Position numbers and translations under genes: made by a program. Source: Bacteroidota bacterium (lineage in GTDB: Bacteria; Bacteroidota; Ignavibacteria; UBA10030; UBA8401). Taken from it: a DNA stretch of 49,105 bases. This document shows positions 24,427-34,388 of this stretch, in pieces. Location of the stretch: the NCBI GenBank assembly GCA_023229405.1, contig JALNZH010000001.1, positions 1-49,105 of the forward strand, in the 5' to 3' direction. The stretch's first letter is position 1. The number at the start of each line of letters is the position of its first letter. The notes under the pieces were generated by a model that was given only the letters and a program-made list of their open reading frames with translations, was not told the DNA's origin and did no database searches.

Positions 24427-27400
24427 TTATGATGCTTGATGAAATTCCTGGATCGAACGGACATTCAGTTTCCCCTGTTTGATCCGCTCAATTCCTTTCA
24501 CCGCCGTGGCAGCAGCGGAGAGTGTGGTGATAAATGCAATCTTCTGCTGAATCGCCGCCCAACCGATGGAGTATTCGTCATACCGCGACTCTTCACCGAG
24601 CGGCGTGTTGATCACCATCTGCACTTCGCCATTTTTAATCGCATCCACAATGTTCGGACGGCCTTCGTTTACTTTGAAGACCGATTTTGCGTTGATGCCG
24701 TGCTCGTTTAAAAATTTCGTTGTTCCCTCGGTAGCGATTATTTTGAAACCGAGGTGCAGATATTCCTTCATAATCCCCACCGTTTCAGCAGTTTTGTCGT
24801 TGTTGTTTACGCTGACAAAGATCGTTCCCTCTTTCGGCAGAGGATTGCCGGCGGCGAGTTGCGCTTTTGCAACAGACGCGCCGAACGATTGCGAAATTCC
24901 CATCACTTCTCCGGTGGAACGCATTTCCGGTCCGAGAAACATCTTTACTTTCGGGAATTTATTGAACGGGAAGACCGACTCCTTCATGGATATATGTTTC
25001 ACTTTGCGGAAATCGAAATCGAGCACGCCGAGACTCTTCAATTTTTTCCCGGCCATTACTTTCGCCGCAATCTTCGCCAGCGGTAAACCGGTCGCCTTGC
25101 CGACGAATGGAACAGTACGCGACGCGCGTGGATTCACTTCCAGCACATACATCGTGTTGTTCTTCATGGCATACTGCACGTTGATCAATCCGCGCACATG
25201 AAGTGCATACGACAATTTTTTGGTGATCTCGATGATCTCCTGCAGTTTATCCTCTTTCAGCATAAACGGCGGGAGCACACTGGAGCTGTCGCCGGAATGA
25301 ATGCCGGCTTCTTCAATATGTTCCATTACGCCGCCGATCAACACGTCGTCCCCGTCGCACACCGCATCCACGTCAAATTCAAACGCGTCTTCCAGAAAAC
25401 AGTCTATCAGGATCGGCTTTTCCGGAGAGACATCAACAGCAAGTTTCATGTATTGTTTCAACGCATCGCTCGTGTAACAAATCTGCATGGCGCGACCGCC
25501 GAGCACGTATGACGGACGAACGAGCACCGGATATCCGATCTCTTCTGCCACCAGCAGTGCATCTTTCACAGAAAACGCCGTGCCGTATTTCGGATGTTCG
25601 ATCTTATTCTTCCGTAACAGATCGCCGAACCGTTCGCGGTCTTCCGCAAGGTCGATCCCTTCCGTTGATGTTCCGAGAATTCGGACGCCGTTCGCTTCGA
25701 GCGCTTTGGCAATCTTCAGCGGCGTCTGTCCGCCGAAACTGACGATGATTCCTTCCGGTTGTTCCAGATCGCAAATGTTCAGCACATCTTCGACGGTGAG
25801 CGGTTCAAAATACAATTTGTCCGTCGTATCATAATCCGTCGACACCGTCTCCGGATTACAGTTGATCATAATTGTTTCGTATCCTTCTTCACGGAGCGAT
25901 TTCACTCCATGCACGCAACAATAATCGAATTCAATTCCCTGTCCGATGCGGTTTGGTCCACCGCCGAGAATAATCACTTTTTTCTTTGCCGACCGATGCG
26001 ACTCATTTTCCTGATCGTACGTGGAGTAATGATACGGCGTATTTGATTCAAATTCCGCCGCGCAGGTATCCACCATTTTATACACCGGAATCACTCCCAG
26101 CGTTTTCCGCAATTGCCGAACTGTTGCTTCTTCCGTTTTCCAGAGATGGGCGAGTTGACGGTCGGAAAAGCCGTATTCTTTTGCGTGGCGCATCGTCTCG
26201 GCATTCACCGATTCCAGCGGGATCTTTTTCAGTTCGTTCTCGAGATCGATGATCTGTTTAATATTAAAGAGGAACCACGGATCGACTTTCGTCAAACCGT
26301 GAACATCGTCGATCGATAAACCGAGAAGAAATGCATACCGAATGTAAAAAATATTATTCGCCTTCGGTTTCCGCAGCTGTTCTTTTACTTTTTTCAGCCA
26401 AGAAGTTTTTTGTGATTTCGTCAGTGCGTCAATCTCAAAATGATCCTTCCCGTCCGCGCCAAGCCCGAAACGTCCTTGCTCAAGAGAGCGGAGTGTTTTC
26501 TGCAATGCTTCTTTGAATGTGCGTCCGAATGCCATTGCTTCGCCAACCGATTTCATTTGCACGCCGAGCGTATCATCCACACCTTTGAATTTTTCGAAAT
26601 CCCATCGGGGAATTTTAACAACAGTGTAATCAATGGTTGGTTCGAAGGAAGCGGGGGTTAGTTTGGTAATATCGTTGGGGATTTCGTCAAGAGTGTATCC
26701 GACGGCGAGTTTTGCAGCAATTTTCGCTATCGGGAATCCGGTCGCTTTGGAAGCGAGTGCGGAGCTTCGAGAGACCCGCGGATTCATCTCAATCACATAC
26801 ATCTTCCCGTTTTCCGGATTCATGGAGAACTGTACATTCGATCCACCGGTATCCACGCCGATGGCGCGCATCACTTTTAAAGCCGCGTCACGCATGTACT
26901 GATATTCCTTATCCGTTAAGGTCTGTGCCGGCGCAACGGTAATCGAATCACCGGTATGCACGCCCATCGGATCAAAATTTTCAATAGAACAAATGATGAC
27001 GACGTTATCCTTCGTATCGCGCATCACTTCCAGTTCATATTCTTTCCACCCCAGCACGGATTCTTCCACCAGCACTTCATGCGTCGGACTCTGAATCAAA
27101 CCGTTATCAACAATTGTTTTAAACTCTTCAATATTATATGCAATACCGCCGCCGCTACCACCCATCGTGAACGAAGGACGAATAATGATCGGAAAATTAC
27201 CGATACCCTGTACAACTTTTAATGCTTCTTCCAGTGTGTACACAAATCCGCCGCGCGGCATTTCCAGTCCAACTTCCGTCATGGTCTTTTTAAAAAGCTG
27301 ACGATCTTCCGCTTTTTTAATTGACTGAAGGTTCGCGCCGATTAGTTCCACGTTGTATTTTTCCAGCACGCCTCGTTCCGCCAACGCTACCGCGGTATTC

Positions 27401-27687
27401 AATGCCGTCTGTCCACCCATTGTGGGAAGAATCGCATCCGGCCGCTCTTTTTCGATGATCATTTCGACGAATTCCGGTGTGATCGGTTCGATATACGTGG
27501 CATCCGCCAGTTCGGGATCGGTCATGATCGTAGCAGGATTGCTGTTGATCAATATGATGCGGTACCCTTCTTCGCGAAGTACCTTGCAGGCTTGAGTTCC
27601 GGAATAATCAAATTCGCAGGCTTGTCCGATAACAATCGGACCGCTGCCGATGATAAGAATTGATTTAATGTCGGTTCGTTTTGGCAT
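24427..27687 (-). CDS. carB: carbamoyl-phosphate synthase large subunit
   Basis: 1086 residues, full family length. N-terminal half (about 1-400): the carboxyphosphate ATP-grasp domain (IGSGPIVIGQACEFDYSGTQA, NSNPATIMTDPELADATYIEP, MGGQTALN, EMNPRVSRSSALASKATG). Then the oligomerisation region (400-555) and the second ATP-grasp domain (about 560-940: GGGPNRIGQGIEFDYCCVH, FGGQTPLKIA, GGRAMQI, EVNPRASRTVPF). The last 140 residues are the MGS-like allosteric domain. It makes carbamoyl phosphate for pyrimidines and arginine with the glutaminase CarA, whose gene is not in this window. A hairpin lies in the short space before its start and a strong terminator follows its stop. Confidence 0.97.
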   Translation of the reverse strand: MPKRTDIKSILIIGSGPIVIGQACEFDYSGTQACKVLREEGYRIILINSNPATIMTDPELADATYIEPITPEFVEMIIEKERPDAILPTMGGQTALNTAVALAERGVLEKYNVELIGANLQSIKKAEDRQLFKKTMTEVGLEMPRGGFVYTLEEALKVVQGIGNFPIIIRPSFTMGGSGGGIAYNIEEFKTIVDNGLIQSPTHEVLVEESVLGWKEYELEVMRDTKDNVVIICSIENFDPMGVHTGDSITVAPAQTLTDKEYQYMRDAALKVMRAIGVDTGGSNVQFSMNPENGKMYVIEMNPRVSRSSALASKATGFPIAKIAAKLAVGYTLDEIPNDITKLTPASFEPTIDYTVVKIPRWDFEKFKGVDDTLGVQMKSVGEAMAFGRTFKEALQKTLRSLEQGRFGLGADGKDHFEIDALTKSQKTSWLKKVKEQLRKPKANNIFYIRYAFLLGLSIDDVHGLTKVDPWFLFNIKQIIDLENELKKIPLESVNAETMRHAKEYGFSDRQLAHLWKTEEATVRQLRKTLGVIPVYKMVDTCAAEFESNTPYHYSTYDQENESHRSAKKKVIILGGGPNRIGQGIEFDYCCVHGVKSLREEGYETIMINCNPETVSTDYDTTDKLYFEPLTVEDVLNICDLEQPEGIIVSFGGQTPLKIAKALEANGVRILGTSTEGIDLAEDRERFGDLLRKNKIEHPKYGTAFSVKDALLVAEEIGYPVLVRPSYVLGGRAMQICYTSDALKQYMKLAVDVSPEKPILIDCFLEDAFEFDVDAVCDGDDVLIGGVMEHIEEAGIHSGDSSSVLPPFMLKEDKLQEIIEITKKLSYALHVRGLINVQYAMKNNTMYVLEVNPRASRTVPFVGKATGLPLAKIAAKVMAGKKLKSLGVLDFDFRKVKHISMKESVFPFNKFPKVKMFLGPEMRSTGEVMGISQSFGASVAKAQLAAGNPLPKEGTIFVSVNNNDKTAETVGIMKEYLHLGFKIIATEGTTKFLNEHGINAKSVFKVNEGRPNIVDAIKNGEVQMVINTPLGEESRYDEYSIGWAAIQQKIAFITTLSAAATAVKGIERIKQGKLNVRSIQEFHQAS

Positions 27688-27722
27688 TACAGTCGTTTTG
27701 TCAAGTGGTCGGTACGATACAT

Positions 27723-27758
27723 AAAAACCTCCGTGGGTTTACTTCCAGGGAGGCTTTT
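27723..27758 (-). terminator. terminator or attenuator hairpin ahead of carB
   Basis: Arms AAAA-CCTCC-TGG and CCA-GGAGG-TTTT (one internal G-G mismatch and one bulged C) around an 8-base loop, followed on the minus strand by TTTTTATG. It stands 137 bases after the cstA stop and 35 bases before the carB start. It can be the cstA terminator or a leader attenuator for carB. Confidence 0.65.
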
Positions 27759-27894
27759 AACGATCTATAATCATAAAGTACGAAAAAATTTGCGACGTTC
27801 CAACGGAATTCCTTTTTGAAAGAGTGTTGCACAGCAACTCTTCACGGTACTGTCTGTAAAATGAAAACTCACCAGTGACACTCTTCCGAATGAT

Positions 27895-29748
27895 TCAACT
27901 CAAACCGTACCCCGGAGGTACAAAACCGGGGGCCGAACCATCCACTAATTTATCATCGATGATGTACTGCTTACGAACGAGTACACGGTACCAGGTACGC
28001 ATTGCATCAACCAATATGACCAGTGCGCAAATAATGATGATCGATGTAAGGATGCTGTTCACGTATCCTTGCACTGCAGTTTCGGCATTGTACGTGAGAG
28101 GCCAGAAATTATCCATAATGTTCAGAACACCAGCAGTGAGCGTTGTGGTTGCTACAAACAGAAGCGGTACAGCAGTCACCCAGAGATAACGCTGTTTTCC
28201 TGCATTGATAATGGCGGTAGTGACGACCGAAAGCGCCACCACAGCCAACAATTGATTCGCAACGCCGAACATGGGCCAGATGGTGCTCACATTGCCCGTA
28301 TGAATGAAATAGGCCCAGGAGACAACAATAAGTGCAGTACTTATGATCGCGCCCGGCCACCAGTTTGTCCGCGAAAACTTTGGGGAGAAGTGTCCGAGGA
28401 ATTCTTGTACAATGAAACGGCCTACGCGTGTTCCTGCGTCAATCGTAGTAAGTATGAAAAGAGCTTCAAACATGATGGCAAAATGATACCAGTAAGACAT
28501 TAATCCTTTCATGCCGGGAATGGCTGAAAAGATCTGTGCAAATCCGACTGCAAGCGAGACAGCTCCTCCGGGTCTTCCGGCAATCACTTCACCCACTTCT
28601 CGGGCAAGTTCTTCAAGATTAACGGGCGGGATGTTGAGCGCTTCGAACTTTGCCGGCGGCACATTAATAGCAAAATAATCACCCGGATGAAGAGAACACG
28701 CAGCGATCAGCGCGATGATACCCACCAGTCCTTCGATGAGCATAGCACCGTACCCGATAAACCGTACGTCTGATTCTTTTTCGATCATCTTCGGTGTTGT
28801 GCCGGATGAGATGAGAGAGTGAAATCCAGAAATTGCACCGCAGGCAATCGTCACAAACACGAACGGGAAAAGTTTCCCGGGTATGATCGGACCTCCTCCA
28901 TCTGCAAAGATAGAAACCATTGGCATCTTCAGATCCGGCATAACGATAAAGACTCCGATCACTAGCCCAGTCACTGTACCGATTTTCATATATGAACTGA
29001 GATAATCACGCGGTGTAAGCAAAAGCCAGACCGGCAGTACCGATGCAAAGAATCCGTAGACAGCCATCCAATTGATAATGGAAGTACGGGAAAGGGTGAA
29101 ATACGGAGCAAGCGAAGAACCGGGAATGTAACCACCGAGAAAGACGCACAACAGCACGCCGAAAACACCAATGTAACTCGCCTCCGCTATTTTCCCTTTT
29201 CGGAAGTTGTTCATATACCATCCGACGAAAAGCGCCAAAGGAATCGTCATCGTGATAGTAAAAGTGCCCCACGAACTCTCGTGCAATGCATTCGTTACAG
29301 CGAGACCGAGTCCCGCTAATGCAATGATGATGATAAAAAGTATGGCAATGGATGCGATCGTACCAGCAAGCGGACTCACTTCTTTTCGCGCAATCTCCGC
29401 AAGCGATTTTCCGTTGTGTCGCACGGAGAGGGCAAGCACCGTAAAGTCATGAACAGCGCCGCTTAACACAACGCCGACAAGCAGCCAAAGAAATCCCGGC
29501 AGGAACCCAAACTGCGCCGCAAGAACCGGTCCAATCAATGGACCTGCTCCGGAAATAGCAGCGAAATGATGGCCGAAAAGCACCCAACGGTTCGTCGGAT
29601 GGAAATTGTGATGATCGTTAAATCTGTGCGCCGGCGTTTGCCGCGAATCGTCGAACGCTATGATCTTTGCAGCAATGAACGCACTGTAATAACGATACAT
29701 GATGACCATAACGCAGAGCGCGACGAGCAGAAACGGGAATGCATTCAT
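27895..29748 (-). CDS. cstA: carbon starvation protein CstA (pyruvate/peptide transporter)
   Basis: 617 residues with about 15-16 membrane spans. Family signatures are visible: HRFNDHHNFHPTNRWVLFGHHFAAISGAGPLIGPVLAAQ near residue 45-80, GAVHDF, FHSLISSGTTPKMI, DAGTRVGRF and WPMFGVANQLLA. CstA-type carriers import peptides or pyruvate with protons when carbon is scarce. E. coli CstA has about 700 residues; this one belongs to the shorter group. No carbon-starvation regulator or LytS/LytT-type sensor is next to it. It stands alone, with hairpins on both sides (27723-27758 and 29878-29908). Confidence 0.95.
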   Translation of the reverse strand: MNAFPFLLVALCVMVIMYRYYSAFIAAKIIAFDDSRQTPAHRFNDHHNFHPTNRWVLFGHHFAAISGAGPLIGPVLAAQFGFLPGFLWLLVGVVLSGAVHDFTVLALSVRHNGKSLAEIARKEVSPLAGTIASIAILFIIIIALAGLGLAVTNALHESSWGTFTITMTIPLALFVGWYMNNFRKGKIAEASYIGVFGVLLCVFLGGYIPGSSLAPYFTLSRTSIINWMAVYGFFASVLPVWLLLTPRDYLSSYMKIGTVTGLVIGVFIVMPDLKMPMVSIFADGGGPIIPGKLFPFVFVTIACGAISGFHSLISSGTTPKMIEKESDVRFIGYGAMLIEGLVGIIALIAACSLHPGDYFAINVPPAKFEALNIPPVNLEELAREVGEVIAGRPGGAVSLAVGFAQIFSAIPGMKGLMSYWYHFAIMFEALFILTTIDAGTRVGRFIVQEFLGHFSPKFSRTNWWPGAIISTALIVVSWAYFIHTGNVSTIWPMFGVANQLLAVVALSVVTTAIINAGKQRYLWVTAVPLLFVATTTLTAGVLNIMDNFWPLTYNAETAVQGYVNSILTSIIIICALVILVDAMRTWYRVLVRKQYIIDDKLVDGSAPGFVPPGYGLS

Positions 29749-29877
29749 AAGAGGTGTATTGAGTTAAAAAATGAACGACTAAAGAGACTCTCCCAAGGTT
29801 GACCGCTCTATACTAATTGATTTAAACCATAAAATCAATCAAACGGAACAGCGCATGATATACGGGAAAAAATTAAA

Positions 29878-29908
29878 AAAACGCCGCTAAAGTAGTAGCG
29901 ACGTTTTT
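29878..29908. terminator. bidirectional terminator between cstA and the LVIVD protein
   Basis: AACGCCGCTA and TAGCGACGTT pair with one internal C-A mismatch. The stem is flanked by an A run on the left and a T run on the right, so it can stop transcription on either strand. Its natural job is the end of the minus-strand gene 29931-32327, whose stop is 23 bases away. Confidence 0.8.
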
Positions 29909-29930
29909 TAGTGCGGAGTGATCTCTAAAA

Positions 29931-32327
29931 CTATTTCATTAAGACCAGTTTTTTGGTTTGGATGACATTCCCCGTTTGTAATTTATAAAAATACACGCCG
30001 CTCGATAATCCTTCACCGTTGAAGGAAACGGAATAGCGACCCGCCTGCTTCAATTCATGGACGAGAGTGTTTACCTCCTTTCCAAGTAGATCATACACTC
30101 TCAAAGAAACAAAAACCGCTTTCGGAACCGAGTATCGAATGGTCGTGGAAGGATTAAACGGATTCGGATAATTCTGTTGTAATACAAATGCATCCGGCAT
30201 CGTCGTTTCTTCCCGATCTATGGAGAGCTGCAAATTATCACCGAATTCAATATCATCAATCGCTGCATCGAAAACGGATGATGCACCTCCATCTTTTGCA
30301 ACAAAACGGATCATCATCTGATCTGATGATGATACCAAACTGGAAAGATCGATCCGGTATTGCCTCCAGTACGGCAGTTTTCCAGAAATGGCCGCAGCCT
30401 GTTTCCAGTTTCCGCCTTTATTACTGGACACTTCAACGTACAATGTATCATCTTTCGCTGCCGAACGAGAATTAAAATACACCCAGAATAGTATCGAAGG
30501 GTTGGGAATGAACTCTGTATTGAACACCGGAGATGTCAACGTCGTACGGTAGGTGACGTAATCAGTCGGAGAAGAAGACGGTCCGGTAACAAAAAGCATG
30601 TTCCCGTTCACCGTATGGTCGTATGAAGGCTGAAGTGTGTCCGCCCCGACGACAGCAGCTGTTGCAACAGTCCGGGACCAGATTCCTTGATTACCGGAAT
30701 CCGATTTGCTTCCGACTGTCCATCCGAGATCAACTTCAAAATTATCCAACCCGTTTGGCGTTAATTGCATGGTAATGGTATTCTTCGCTCCTCCAATAAT
30801 GGTGACAAACGATGTTTCTGGTAAAAACCCCCATTGGGTGGCAATCACGGAAAACGTTCTACCGCCAAGCAATGCAGGAATTGAAAATTCTCCCACTGTG
30901 TCGGTTATTCCTTTCACCGGTGTGTTCGCCACCGAAAGTAAAATATCTTTTACCGGTGCAGATATTGCGTTGTTTATGACCTTCACAGTTAATGAGCCAG
31001 ATTTCATTTGACTCATGTAGACGGTAACAGAAATAACGGTGTCATACTGCATGACAATATTCTGAACGCGAGTTCCATAACCTGTTGAGTAGGTCGATTT
31101 GGAAAATGTCACGAGCAGCGTGTCAGACAGTGAGCCGAATTTCACGTTGCCGGCGGCGTCAGTCAGTAATGTGTCGAGCCTGCCGGACAATGTTACTTTC
31201 ACATCGCTGAGTGGCAGATTTGTCGCGGAATCCAACACCGTCACAATTGCACGCGCCGCTTTTACTGATCCATCCTGTCCTGCAAAACGCATAACGAACA
31301 GCCCGCCGCTGATATCCGAAATAATTACTTTATTTGAGATGAAATACGGAAATGTTCCCCATGCCCCGACATAACCGTTCACGGAACCGATATACGTATC
31401 ATAGTGCGCAACTTCGACCGGTATCTCGGGATAGTGAATGTCCAATATCCGCACCCCTTCTGAATAATGCGCCAAATATCCGTAGTTGCCTTTTACATGG
31501 ATATTATGGACGATCGTGTGGGGACGAGCAACGTACGATCCAACAAGTTTTAGATTAGTAACATCTGTCCGGTCCCACACTCTCAGAATATTTCCGTTAT
31601 GATCCGGATTGTTGTTGATCTCATCTGTGGTAAAAACATATTTTTTATCCGTTGTCACATCCGTATTGTGTGTGCCGGAAAACGGATAATTTGTTACACT
31701 AACACGTTTGATGTCCGCTTTGTTGGTCGCGTCGATTATGTCGAGTCCTTCACCGTAAATCGCCGCGGCGTAAATTGTATCATTTTTGATCACGCAGTCG
31801 TGCACATATTCTGACTGATATTCTCCGACCACAACAGGACTGACGGGATTGGTCAGATCGAAGACGACAATTCCCCCATTTTTGTAACGGGAACCATTCA
31901 CATACAGATATTTTCCTTCGATGGAAACCGTGTGCCCGGATGGTATTTGTGTATTCGTGATAGTGTTCACCAACTTCATGGAATCAAGATCAATAATCTG
32001 CAGCCCGGCACCGTTTCCTTCGGTGACGATATACGCATAGTGTTGATATACTTTCATTTCTCTCCATCCCGAATTCGGACCGGGAATGAATGCGGCTTCC
32101 TTCAACGTATCGCCGGTGATATCAACAATCTGCGTACCGCCGAAACAACCGAGGATGGCATATTCCTTTCCACCCGGGGCAGTATATCCCCAGATTTGTG
32201 AATACCCGCTTGTTCCTCGAGTCCGCATCTGACCGATGAATTGAACATTGCTACCACCCTGTGCATACAGCATATCGAATACAACAAGCGACAACAATAA
32301 TAAGACTGTGGTTCGAACAAACTGCAT
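29931..32327 (-). CDS. LVIVD-repeat, choice-of-anchor B type T9SS substrate
   Basis: 798 residues. Signal peptide (TTVLLLLSLVVFDMLYAQ). Residues about 25-345 form a propeller of LVIVD-type repeats (GTQIVDITG, GLQIIDLDS, GIVVFDLTN, GLDIIDATN, GVRILDIHY), the choice-of-anchor B lay-out. Two carboxypeptidase-regulatory-like Ig domains follow (about 360-535: TVLDSATNLPLSDVKVTLSG; KVINNAISAPVKDILLSV), then a jelly-roll-like region (about 545-700). Residues about 715-798 are the T9SS sorting domain (YPNPFNPSTTIRYSVP...GVYFYKLQTG...KKLVLMK). It should end on the cell surface or outside. It starts 18 bases after the FG-GAP gene and probably shares its transcript. Confidence 0.92.
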   Translation of the reverse strand: MQFVRTTVLLLLSLVVFDMLYAQGGSNVQFIGQMRTRGTSGYSQIWGYTAPGGKEYAILGCFGGTQIVDITGDTLKEAAFIPGPNSGWREMKVYQHYAYIVTEGNGAGLQIIDLDSMKLVNTITNTQIPSGHTVSIEGKYLYVNGSRYKNGGIVVFDLTNPVSPVVVGEYQSEYVHDCVIKNDTIYAAAIYGEGLDIIDATNKADIKRVSVTNYPFSGTHNTDVTTDKKYVFTTDEINNNPDHNGNILRVWDRTDVTNLKLVGSYVARPHTIVHNIHVKGNYGYLAHYSEGVRILDIHYPEIPVEVAHYDTYIGSVNGYVGAWGTFPYFISNKVIISDISGGLFVMRFAGQDGSVKAARAIVTVLDSATNLPLSDVKVTLSGRLDTLLTDAAGNVKFGSLSDTLLVTFSKSTYSTGYGTRVQNIVMQYDTVISVTVYMSQMKSGSLTVKVINNAISAPVKDILLSVANTPVKGITDTVGEFSIPALLGGRTFSVIATQWGFLPETSFVTIIGGAKNTITMQLTPNGLDNFEVDLGWTVGSKSDSGNQGIWSRTVATAAVVGADTLQPSYDHTVNGNMLFVTGPSSSPTDYVTYRTTLTSPVFNTEFIPNPSILFWVYFNSRSAAKDDTLYVEVSSNKGGNWKQAAAISGKLPYWRQYRIDLSSLVSSSDQMMIRFVAKDGGASSVFDAAIDDIEFGDNLQLSIDREETTMPDAFVLQQNYPNPFNPSTTIRYSVPKAVFVSLRVYDLLGKEVNTLVHELKQAGRYSVSFNGEGLSSGVYFYKLQTGNVIQTKKLVLMK

Positions 32328-32345
32328 GAAAAACTCCTGTAATGA

Positions 32346-34388
32346 TTATTTGATGAGTGACATTCGATGTGTAAATTCCCGCCGGCCCTCTTTATTATTG
32401 ACAACAAAATGGCAAAAATACGTTCCCGTTCTAGCATTAGTTGCGTTCCACATTGCGGAATGTTTTCCGGATTTCATATTGCCATTTGTTAAGGTTTCAA
32501 CTGATCGCCCGAGTATATCAAAAATTTCAATCGAAACAAGACCGTCCTCAGGAAGAGAAAAAACGATTGTCGTCGAAGGATTAAAGGGATTTGGGTAATT
32601 ATACGACACTTCAAGATCAGACGGTGCAGCTCTGTGTGTTGTTGGTGAAGATAATGTACCGGCATTCCTATAATAGAAGATACCCCCTTTGCCGTTTCCG
32701 AGTATTATGTCGTTGTCTCCGTCATTGTCGATATCGATCACACACGGAGAAGCTTGCGTCGTGAGTGCAATATTCTGGAATTTATCCGTTACAACTTCGA
32801 ATGTGCTGGATGAAGATTTCGACTGTCTATAGTGATAGAGAATACCATCACTGTTTCCAATAAGCAGGTCGAGTGATCCATCATTATCGATATCTGCTGT
32901 AAAAGGAATAGCATCATTTCCAACATCGATGTTCGTGAACGACAAATCGACCGTATAGATCGGAGAAGCATTCGTTCCTGAATTTTTGAACAACACGACT
33001 TGTCCGCCGCTGCTGCCAACGAGCAGGTCGTTCGTACCATTATTGTCGATATCCACGATGCATGGAGCAGAGTTCTGCCCGGCATCGTATTGATCAAGCG
33101 GAAATAGAATCTTTGCGAATGAGATCACTCCATCGGTTGTTGTATTGGCAAATGTGCTGATTCTCCCGTCAAAATTTCCGATCATCAAATCCATTGTACC
33201 GTCAGAATTCACATCACCGGCAGAAACAGTCGCATAAAAATTATTTTCCAGCATTATCGTAGACTGCGGCTGAGCTTGAAACTGCGGCGCACTCTTAGTC
33301 CCGGTATTGTCATGGATCTGAACCGTTCCGAATGCCGAAGCGATCACTAGATCGACATCGCCGTCGCCGTCAAAATCCGCTGCCGCGACGCTGCTACGGG
33401 AACCGGCATCGATCATCGGAAGAAAATTTTTCGTCTGCAGAACATACAACGGCACAGCATTAGTACCGGCATTTTTATAAAAGAAAAAATTGTCAACTTC
33501 CGTCGACGGGAATACACTGCCCACCATCATATCGACGGCGCCGTCTGCATCAATATCTACATGCTGTGGAATATTAAATCCGTACGATTGAATGACTGCT
33601 TCGTTTGGATACGTAGAATCGACCAGTGAGATATTGGCGTTTTGTTTTGTCCCTTTGTTATAGAGGAAATAAAGACTTGGATTAAAATAATCGCCCCAAA
33701 ACAAATCTAGCACACCGTTACTATCCGCATCGAAAAATTCGATTCCGCTGGCGCCGTGCATCGCTTTGTGAATGGAGCCCGGTCCTCCTTGAATGTTGAT
33801 CCCCCCGAACGAACTGGTGATAAAGGTGAACTGCGGAATGTTAGGTGTACCAATATTCTTAAAGAAGGTAATGGACCCGATCGATCCGCCGCTGAAAAAA
33901 TCATCGTCCCCATCCCCATCGATGTCGGCAAAGGTGGGAATACTGAAACGTTCGCTGAATAATTCTATCCCGGAGGTGTCGAGCAGCGCAGCAGAAGTGA
34001 GTTGAAATTGGGGAATTGAAGACGTTCCGGTATTCGTATAGAGCGATACTTCCGAGAAACTACCGTTCGTAAAACAATCCACATCGCCGTCATGATCGAT
34101 ATCCAGAAAATGAAACCAAGATCCGGCTTTCAGATCGAACGTCGTCTCCGGTTCCAGCTTCAGCGTACCTCCCGCTGAGCGATAGAACCAGAGCCGTTCA
34201 TCCCTGTCCAGAATGAACAGATCCTGATCATTGTCACCGTCGATATCAACAAATTGGAATCGCGGCTGGTCGATCCCCCCTGCGGCGATATTCGTACCGA
34301 ACGCGTGGGGATCGTGGATAAATTCCTGAGAGTAAAGTACAGGGAAAGGAAAGCAAAAAAGAATTGTGCTGATGAGATTACGAACCAT
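32346..34388 (-). CDS. FG-GAP/VCBS propeller T9SS substrate
   Basis: 680 residues. Signal peptide (ISTILFCFPFPVLYSQ). Residues about 30-590 contain ten Ca-binding-type loops of the form DxDxDGxxD (DIDGDNDQD, DIDHDGDVD, DIDGDGDDD, DADSNGVLD, DIDADGAVD, DFDGDGDVD, DVNSDGTMD, DIDNNGTND, DIDNDGSLD, DIDNDGDND). Each is followed by a GSxxG and FKNxGT strand, as in integrin-like FG-GAP propellers. The last 80 residues are a T9SS sorting domain (YNYPNPFNPSTTIVFSLP). Its start lies 11 bases inside the end of aroB, so it is translated from the aro transcript unless an internal promoter exists. The function is probably surface binding. Confidence 0.92.
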   Translation of the reverse strand: MVRNLISTILFCFPFPVLYSQEFIHDPHAFGTNIAAGGIDQPRFQFVDIDGDNDQDLFILDRDERLWFYRSAGGTLKLEPETTFDLKAGSWFHFLDIDHDGDVDCFTNGSFSEVSLYTNTGTSSIPQFQLTSAALLDTSGIELFSERFSIPTFADIDGDGDDDFFSGGSIGSITFFKNIGTPNIPQFTFITSSFGGINIQGGPGSIHKAMHGASGIEFFDADSNGVLDLFWGDYFNPSLYFLYNKGTKQNANISLVDSTYPNEAVIQSYGFNIPQHVDIDADGAVDMMVGSVFPSTEVDNFFFYKNAGTNAVPLYVLQTKNFLPMIDAGSRSSVAAADFDGDGDVDLVIASAFGTVQIHDNTGTKSAPQFQAQPQSTIMLENNFYATVSAGDVNSDGTMDLMIGNFDGRISTFANTTTDGVISFAKILFPLDQYDAGQNSAPCIVDIDNNGTNDLLVGSSGGQVVLFKNSGTNASPIYTVDLSFTNIDVGNDAIPFTADIDNDGSLDLLIGNSDGILYHYRQSKSSSSTFEVVTDKFQNIALTTQASPCVIDIDNDGDNDIILGNGKGGIFYYRNAGTLSSPTTHRAAPSDLEVSYNYPNPFNPSTTIVFSLPEDGLVSIEIFDILGRSVETLTNGNMKSGKHSAMWNATNARTGTYFCHFVVNNKEGRREFTHRMSLIK

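Noticed and set aside
24566..25201. A 211-codon plus-strand frame opposite carB.
   Set aside because: carB is complete and conserved across this stretch. The antisense translation shows no recognisable motif.
27818..27845. Inverted segments GTTGC...GCAAC downstream of cstA.
   Set aside because: The stem is short, with mismatches just outside, and no T run follows. The hairpin at 27723-27758 is a much better terminator candidate.
30060..34388. The two T9SS substrates could have been taken for a recent tandem duplication.
   Set aside because: Only the C-terminal sorting domains resemble each other. The propeller types (LVIVD versus FG-GAP) and middle domains are different, so they share a secretion tag, not an origin.
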